A DNA stretch of 64,000 nucleotides from Clytia hemisphaerica. Its lineage: Eukaryota; Cnidaria; Hydrozoa; Leptothecata; Clytiidae. The notes under the pieces are model-generated. The model did no database searches. It had not been told where the DNA came from and saw only the letters and a list, made by a program, of their open reading frames with translations. Shown here piece by piece: positions 13,201-22,200 of the stretch. The stretch's first letter is position 1, and each line of letters starts with the position of its first letter. The translations under genes and the position numbers were made by a program. The stretch is taken from NCBI GenBank assembly GCA_902728285.1, contig CACVBU010000956.1, forward strand, positions 499,536 through 563,535, given 5' to 3'.

Positions 13201-16200
13201 GTTAGAAAAACACAATCTGCGTCCGGAACTACGTGAAAAATAGTTTGATCAATTTCAACAAGAACTGTATATATTAATATTAATATAATTGATCAAATTC
13301 CAAAGACCATTTGTCATAATTTTGCAGTCCAATAATAGGAGATTGTGATGTGTCATCATTTGGTTCCCGTCATCTGATTTACGGTCAGCAGGTAGAGCTG
13401 GAGAGTCGGAAAGCTTTTCCGCTGCTTTGCTGGATTTCCACTGTCGACCTCTGCACGCTCTGTGTTTAAAAGTTTTCAAATCGAAGTAGAGAGTCGCATG
13501 CTAATGGAGAGTAAACCGAAAACACCAGTTCCACGGTTTCTCAATTTTAAAATTCGGATCAGTCCACACGAATTCCCTTTCAACAAGATGTATAGCTGCT
13601 TCTTAACAGAAAAATATTTTCGACTGACCGGCCGAACGACTCCCACTTTTTAAAGTAGAAATGACGGGAACCAAACAGTTTTTTGCGATTCGCCTTTATC
13701 ACAAACACGTCCAAGTCTAAAAAAGCACGATTGCATCCAGTCTTTATATCAAATTTATACAGTAGCTGTACTTTTGTAAACTTTATCAAATTCCAATAAC
13801 ATTATAACACCATCAATTCCCCTAGAGGCAAACAAGAAAAATATGTTTTATTGCAAAAAACTATTTAAAAAGCAGCAATAAAAAAGTATCGAAAAATTCA
13901 ACATAAACAAAAACTTGAGCAAACGGCTTTAAACCTTCAAAGGATGTAGAAAAAGAAGCCCCTTGATGAAAATCATGTGTTTGATTTGCCGAGTTAAAAA
14001 AATAAATGACAGAAATTGAAGCTTGCAACAGATTTACACTGGAAATACTTTGGTACAACCCGGGGGGGGGGTACTTAGGCAAAAATAGGTGCTGGGTATG
14101 TGCGGACGGTAAGGGTCGGGTTTTTCACCTTTCAAAGTCTCTCTAAGGGTTACAAAAATCAGGAAATTTCAAAGTAGTCTCTCTAAGGGTGGGAAAAATC
14201 ACGATTTTTAGAAAAAAAATTTGATTTTGAGAGAAAAAATTACAAAAAAGTCTCACTAAGTGTAGGAAACTTTTGAAAATCAGAGAAAATTTTTCGAAAA
14301 AGTCTCTCTAAGGGTCACTTTTTCACTAAAATTTGGTCTCTCTAAGGGTCGGTTTTCGGAGGTCCCGTCCGCACATACCCCTCATTCACCAACCCTAGTA
14401 ACGCTAAAAGTACCCAAAAAGTTAACCCGATCGGAAGAAAGTTTAGTAATCAAAGTGAGATCGGAAAATCGGATTTTTTTTTTGCCGTCTTATGGAGGAA
14501 CTGGAAAATTTTTACCTATTTGAATGCTCAGCTTAGGCTGACCAATTATACTACCTTAAGGGAACTTTTTTTGGTGAGAACTTATTTTGGCGAATCAACG
14601 ATTTTTTTAATTTCGGCAATAGAACTTAATTTGGCGAATGACAGCGTAAATCTGTTCTATTTTGCCTTATTTCAAGCTTTTATTTTTGTGAGCTCAAAAG
14701 TTATTTAGGCCAAATACCAAAATTTTTAATTTTGGCGAGAACTTATTTTGGCAAACCAACGTTGTTTTTTTTATTTTGGCTTGAACTTAATTTGGCGAAT
14801 GACCTAAAAAATTAATTTTGGTGGGAACTAAATTTGGCGAATTTCGAGTTCGCTCGCCAACTTCGCCAAAATTAGTTCCTCGCCAAAATAAGATTCCTTA
14901 AGGTAAATTTAATTGGGTGGCCAGCCTACATTATTTACCTCTTGCTTCCGTAGGCAATCCGGATGATTGCCAGGACGTCAACGAATGTAAGAAGATCAAC
15001 AACTGTTCGCCAGAAGCCAAATGTGAAAACACCATTGGTAGTTATGTTTGTAATTGCCGTACTGGATATGCTGGTGAGTCTATTCATTACAATAATATTC
15101 TAGATCATGATCTGTTAGTTTCCTCTAGAAGAAGGGAGAAAGTTATCAGTAATAAGATGCCGGGCATGATGTAGGCTGCACGCATCCCCTCTGATATGAT
15201 TTGATATAGGGGATGCGTATCGTCTAAAATATGTCTGTCCAAACTTACCCCCATCTTTCCTTTTTTCTTTTTTGATTATGCGGCATAGCAATACAATGAC
15301 TTCTTTTTTTACTTTGTTCAATGAATGAAAATTGATAATTATGAAAACACCAGCACAATGACTTAATTTTTTTCTTTCTTTGATTGGATGTGAAGAAATA
15401 ATTTAAATTTATGCAAAATTTACCCCAAATTTGAGGTAACTCTCGGACGAGAATTTCATACACGATACGCATCCCCTATAACAAAATAAATTCTGGGGAT
15501 GCGCGCAGCCTAGGCATGATGCTGTCTGTGCTGTGGTGATAGAACACCAAAAGAATTGAGCTCACCTTTCATTCAACAATCATATTGCGAAATATTTGTA
15601 TTTGGTATCAATTTCAGGTAGTGGTTTCTATTGTTCGGACATTGATGAATGCGAGAATGACCCATGTCATGAACAAGCAGTTTGTGGAAATACGCCGGGA
15701 AGTTACTCCTGTATTTGCAAGACCGGGTTTAGAGGTAGTGGAAGATGGTGCGAAGATATCAATGAATGCGCTGAAAGCAATAATTGTAAAACTGGTAAGT
15801 TGTTTTGCTTCTTTTATTAAATTACTCGCTCGATAGACCTTACCAGATCTAGAGAACTCGACACCGTGTGCTCTAGGCTGAATAGAAAACCTGATGGTTT
15901 TGCAAAAAGATTTTGAGCACTCATATTCGTAAACCAATACCTTAAGGGAACTTATTTTGGCGAATGACAGCGTAAATCTGTTCTATTTTGCCTTATTTTG
16001 AGCAATTTTGATGAATTTCAAGGGTTATTTAGGCAAGGAAACAAAAAATCTAATTCTGGCGGGAACTTATTTTGGTGAGTGAGCAAAATATTTAATTTTG
16101 ACGGGAACTAATTAAACTTAATTAGAAAGAAAATATTAGGTACTCGAACTAGTCATTCGGAATGTATATTGTCGTGTTTTTTACGTTTGTAGGTGAGCGT

Positions 16201-19200
16201 TGTGTGAATTATGACGGGGGTTACAATTGCATTTGTCCAAAAATCATGCCTGCACAACGTCCTTATCTTGGAACGGAGAGAGATATCTTGGACAAGGTTA
16301 TCATGAATTTGCGTAATGGATCCAGTGAAGATTGGAGACATCCGTTGGACTATCACGCGCACATTGTGCGGACCATTTATCAGCTGGTCAATCGCACTTA
16401 CACCTACCATTTTAAAGAAGTGACACACTCTTTTTTCTATACGTTCACTGCTGGAAATCATACTTCAATCGAGCTATACGACATTCGATGCAGCGATTTG
16501 GCCAATGTATCTTTCCCCAATATGTGTCACAACATGTATGAGAAAACAGTGTTCAAACAATTCACCGATGTCGTTGATATGTGGCTCATTGAAAAAGCAG
16601 AAGAACCCTTTGAAAATTGGGCAACTCCGCCACCGCCCACCCCGCCCCAGGCTGAAGAGGCTGACCCAACCAGCACATCCACCACCACCACTTCAACGCC
16701 CATTCCCACCGGTATTTGGAACATCAATGGTACAAATGTTACTTACGATATCACTACAACTCTTCCACCACCATATCGCCAATGCGGTGGCTATTTTAAT
16801 GATACGAACGGCGGCACTATCGTTTCACCAGGTAATGATTAATCTCCTCTTTTTTCAACAGTACTTTTTATTGCTCTATTACAAAGTGTTGCAGTAAAAA
16901 AATTTTATCGGTTCGCTATGGCCTAGAGAATTTGTAACGGAAGGTAAATAAGGTACGTCGCTGATCAAAGCATCTCGACGGCAGCTACGCGTTTTCAACG
17001 TGACACAACTTAAATATTTTTTGTTTGCAGGTTATTTCACTCAGAGAAAGTATCCAGCGAACGCATATTGCGTTTGGATCTTAGAAGCACCAGAAGATCA
17101 CAGTGTTTATGTCAAGTTCGAACATTTCGAAATGGAAGAATCTAAGAAATGTTTCTATGATAATGTAGAGATCAGGGATGAATCAGAGACAGGAGAATTC
17201 AAAGCAAGGTATGTAGTTGTTTCTATCTCATAGAACTCTTTGGAGCCTACAATACTGGCCAAAAGTAATGGAACTCCTCACTTTTTTGGTATGAATTCAC
17301 AAGTTCCCCCTATACCCCTCTTATACAATGTTGAATTTCAGTCCAACTTGACTCAGCAACATTGTAGAGAGGGGGAGGGGAAGAGGAGCCATAAAAACAG
17401 TAGAATAGGTGGAATTCCATTTACATTTCGCCAGGATTGTATATCAGGGGGGATCGGGTTCAATAATCCGAAATGATAAGCCGTCGTCGAACATAGAGGT
17501 CGTCGTCGCCGCGCATAGAGGCTGTGGTCGGACATAGAGGTCGTCACCGGACATAGAGGTCGTGGTCGGACATAGAAGTCGTCGTCGTTCATAGAGGTCT
17601 CAGCCCAATTTTTTTCGGTCTTTATTTTATAAGTTCTGGTCCGGAAATTTGACAACACAGTCTTCAAAATAACACCTTATCGTATTTGTGTATAGCAAAG
17701 TCACGGCAGAACGTCATCTTCTTCGATAACATAGAGGTCTTGGCCGGACATAGAGGTCGTCGTCGAACATAGAGGTCTTGGCCGGACATAGAGGTCTTGG
17801 CCGGACATAAAGGTCGTCGTCGAACATAGAGGTCTTGGCCGGACATAGAGGTCGTCGTCGAACATAGAATTCGCCGGGGCGGTTCGCATCAACGAAGGCG
17901 GTTTATCTGGCGGGGTGGTTCTTGCTCAGGGTGGTTTTTGCGAAGCGAATATACATGAGCGAAGCAGTTTTGCTATCGTGTGCATGTACCTTTAAATTCT
18001 ATATACCAGGGGAGCGCCAAGGAAAACTTGATGTGCGTTTTCTACGGTACCGAAAACATCATTTCGATCCCTCAGGCGGCACTTTCTCATACATTTCTAT
18101 CCGTCGCTTCCGTAAATTTGGAACAATTGGTTTTTAGTGTAGAGGATGTATACCAGATCTAAATAGTTACGGAGATAATCTTCGGGCGAGTTTCTGTTAT
18201 GATTATCTCTCTAATGTTTAAATTAAGAAATTTAAAGAAGAGATCGGAAAATCAGCGCGGGCTGGAAGCGTCCAAGAAGCGTTCAAACGCTATAAATTTA
18301 TAAGCCAATCGCCAAAATTAATTCTCGCCAAATTTAATTTTCTTTCACACTAGTCTCTATTTCTTTTAAAAAATGCTATTTTCATCATTTTTCAGCTAAA
18401 ATATTGAACAAATAATATGCAGCTCGCCGAAATTGATTTTCGCCAAACTTAGAAATCTTATTAAATCGCCAAAATGAATTCCGCCAAATTGCACCTAAAT
18501 TCATTCGCCAAAATTTCTTCTCTTAAGGTATCTTTATTTAAGAACGTCAAAAAGTTTTGTAAGTTTTTTACGTTTAAACTTTATTTTTAGCAAGTGTAAA
18601 CCTTTTCTTATGTTAGTTACTGTCACAAGAAGAAATTGTTTTACTGTTTTAGACATCAAATTTTTGTCCAATTCATCATCATTTGCATGTGTATTTTACA
18701 AACTGGTCCTAATTTGCTTAGCCTTAGATTTTACGTCTCAGGACTGAAAATTACTTTTGACTTATTAAAATTAAAACTTATTAAAAGGTACAATAGTTTC
18801 GGAAAATTTTACAAACTGGTCCGTTTAGTACTAAATACCACCTAGAACCGTTTTTCGGTATATTTTGCCTTAATTTAAATTTAAACTGAATTTCCAGGGT
18901 GCTTTCCTATTTCAACAAATAGGAAATAGGTGGCTGAACTAAAATTTTGTAAATCAACTTATTGGCAAGCCCAGGAAAAACAGCGGATTGATCTAGAAAA
19001 ATACTTGCGGTACACATTTTTTATAAGCAACCGGGCTGCTAAGGGCTCAGGCCTCAAAATGGCCCAAAAAAAATAAGTAATTTGCTTATCAGGGGGGATC
19101 GGGTTCAATAATCCGAAATGATAAGCCGTCGTCGAACATAGAGGTCGTCGTCGCCGCGCATAGAGGCCGTGGTCGGACATAGAGGTCGTCGCCGGACATA

Positions 19201-22200
19201 GAGGTCGTGGTCGGACATAGAAGTCGTCGTCGTTCATAGAGGTCTCAGCCCAATTTTTTTCGGTCTTTATTTTATAAGTTCTGGTCTGGAAATTTGACAA
19301 CACAGTCTTCAAAATAACACCTTATCGTATTTGTGTATAGCAAAGTCACGGCAGAACGTCGTCTTCTTCGATAACATAGAGTCTTGGCCGGAAGAGGTCG
19401 TCGTAAAACATAGAGGCCGGGACATAGAGGTCGTCGTAGAGGTTCTTGGCCGGACATAGAGGTCTTGGCCGGCCATAGAGGTTTGGGCCTCGAGGTCGTC
19501 GAACATAGAGGTCTTGGCCGGACATAGAGGTCTTGGCCGGACATAGAGGTCGTCGTCGAACATAGAGGTCTTGGCCGGACATAGAGGCCGTCGTCGAACA
19601 TAGAGGTCTTGGCCGGACATAGAAGTCACCGTCGAACAACGGGATCATTAGCCTGGAGGTCACTTAGAGCTTTTTGATAGACTGGATGACGCAGATAAGT
19701 GGCCATTCTGATTTTTATTCTGCCCAGCCAGACTCTAAAGTCGTCTGGAAGATTTCAGATGTTTTGGAAATTAATCAATGATCAATGAATGGGGTGATGA
19801 TTTTTTTTTCAATATAAGTCATTGTAGGCATTTCTGTTGGTTCTTCGCTTCGTTTTTAGCCAAACAAGCTCGACGCTCGCTAATGCTTCTTACTCGATGT
19901 CTTGAAATTGCCATCGAGCGCGAAATAAGAAGCAAGCGAGCGTCGAGCTTGCTTGGCTACTTCGTTTTCAACTCTAAAAAGTTTTTTTGTTATTTTGAAA
20001 TTTTGGTCAAAATGGCGTTTGCGTCAATATCATTTTTCGCTAAGGATTTTTCGAAATCCAGGAGGGCAAAAGATTTTCAAACTTAAAATAGTTGAAAAGC
20101 ACAATTTTGAATTTTTCGACAATTTTTCAATTTAAATGGACAGTAAAGGCATCTTTCGAATGTTTGCAAGGCTCTCTTCTAAAATTGTGCCCGATTTTTT
20201 TTTATTGCTGAGGAAAAAAAGTTGCTACATGCTAGTTTGGATTTGAGGCGTCAGGATTGCTAAGCAAATTGCTTAATTTTTTTGGGCCATTTTGAGGCCT
20301 GAGCCCTTAGCAACCCGGTTGCTTATAAAAAATGTGTACCGCAAGTATTTTTCTAGATCAATCCGCTGTTTTTCCTGGGCTTACCAATAAGTTGATTTAA
20401 AAATTTCAGTTCAGCCACCTATTTCCTATTTGTTGAAATAGGAAAGCACCCTGGAAATTCAGTTTAAATTTAAATTAAGGCAAAATATACCGAAAAACGG
20501 TTCTAGGTGATATTTAGTACTAAACGGACCAGTTTGTAAAATTTTCCGAAACTATTGTACCTTTTAATAAGTTTTAATTTTCAAAAGTAATTTTCAGTCC
20601 TGAGACGTAAAATCTAAGGCTAAGCAAATTAGGACCAGTTTGTAAAATACACATGCAAATGATGATGAATTGGACAAAAATTTGATGTCTAAAACAGTAA
20701 AACAATTTCTTCTTGTGACATAACAGTAACTAACATAAGAAAAGGTTTACACTTGCTAAAAATAAAGTTTAAACGTAAAAAACTTTGAAAGGTTGAGAAC
20801 ATATCTAAAGGCTTTAACAAAACTTTTTGACGTTCTTAAATAAAGATACCTTAAGAGAAGAAATTTTGGCGAATGAATTTAGGTGCAATTTGGCGGAATT
20901 CATTTTGGCGATTTAATAAGATTTCTAAGTTTGGCGAAAATCAATTTCGGCGAGCTGCATATTATTTGTTCAATATTTTAGCTGAAAAATGATGAAATAG
21001 CGTACCGTACCGTAGAAAACGCACATCAAGTTTTCCTTGGCACTCCCCTGGCTCATGTATATTCGCTTCGCAAAAACCACCCTGAGCAAGAACCACCCCG
21101 CCAGATAAACCGCCTTCGTTGATGCGAACCGCCCCGGCGAATTCTATGTTCGACGATGACCTCTATGTCACTATGTCCGGCCAAGACCTCTATGTTCGGC
21201 CAAGACCTCTATGTCCGGCCAAGACCTCTATGTCCGGCCAAGACCTCTATGTTCGACGACGACCTCTATGTCCGGCCAAGACCTCTATGTCCGGCCAAGA
21301 CCTCTATGTCCGGCCAAGACCTCTATGTNTTTTTTCTATACGTTCACTGCTGGAAATCATACTTCAATCGAGCTATACGACATTCGATGCAGCGATATCG
21401 CCAATGTATCTTTCCCCAATATGTGTCACAACATGTATGAGAAAACAGTGTTCAAACAATTCACCGATGTCGTTGATATGTGGCTCATTGAAAAAGCAGA
21501 AGAACCCTTTGAAAATTGGGCAACTCCGCCACCGCCCACCCCGCCCCAGGCTGAAGAGGCTGGCCCAACCAGCACATCCACCACCACCACTTCAACGCCC
21601 ATTCCCACCGGTATTTGGAACATCAATGGTACAAATGTTACTTTCGATATCACTACAACTCTTCCACCACCATATCGCCAATGCGGTGGCTATTTTAATG
21701 ATACGAACGGTGGCACTATCGTTTCACCAGGTAATATTTAATAATCTCCTCTTATTTCAACAGTACTTTTTATTGCTCTATTAAAAAGTGTTGCAGTAAA
21801 AAGTTATCATCGATTTGTTATGGCCTAGAGAATTCCCAAAAAGGTCCTTTACCCCTTTTTCTAACGGAAGGTAAACAAGGTACGGCGCTGATCAAAGCGA
21901 CTCGACGGTAGCTACGCGTTTTCAACGTGACACAACTTAAAATAATTTTTGTTTGCAGGTTATTTCACTCAGAGAAAGTATCCAGCAAACGCGTATTGCG
22001 TTTGGATCTTAGAAGCACCAGAAGATCACAGTGTTTATGTCAAGTTCGAACATTTCGAAATGGAAGAATCTAAGAAATGTTTCTATGATAATGTAGAGAT
22101 CAGGGATGAATCAGAGACAGGAGAATTCAAAGCAAGGTATGTAGTTGTTTCTATCTCATAGAACTCTTTGGAGCCTACAATACTGGCCAAAAGTAATGGA

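Larger units (their letters stand above)
17440..21328. repeat. Complex insert: minisatellite plus giant inverted repeat
   Basis: This block separates the two copies of the GPCR exons. It contains 19-bp minisatellite arrays, a direct repeat (17440-17870 against 19087-19640) and an inverted repeat with arms at 17710-19086 and 20258-21328. The right arm ends in the minisatellite against a single N. Apparent ORFs are read-throughs of the 19-bp array. Confidence 0.8.

Noticed and set aside
19272-19663. Three overlapping ~105-codon ORFs
   Set aside because: All are frames of the 19-bp minisatellite.
21119-21784. 221-codon ORF joining minisatellite to a GPCR-like segment
   Set aside because: It runs across the N and reads the GPCR part out of its true frame.
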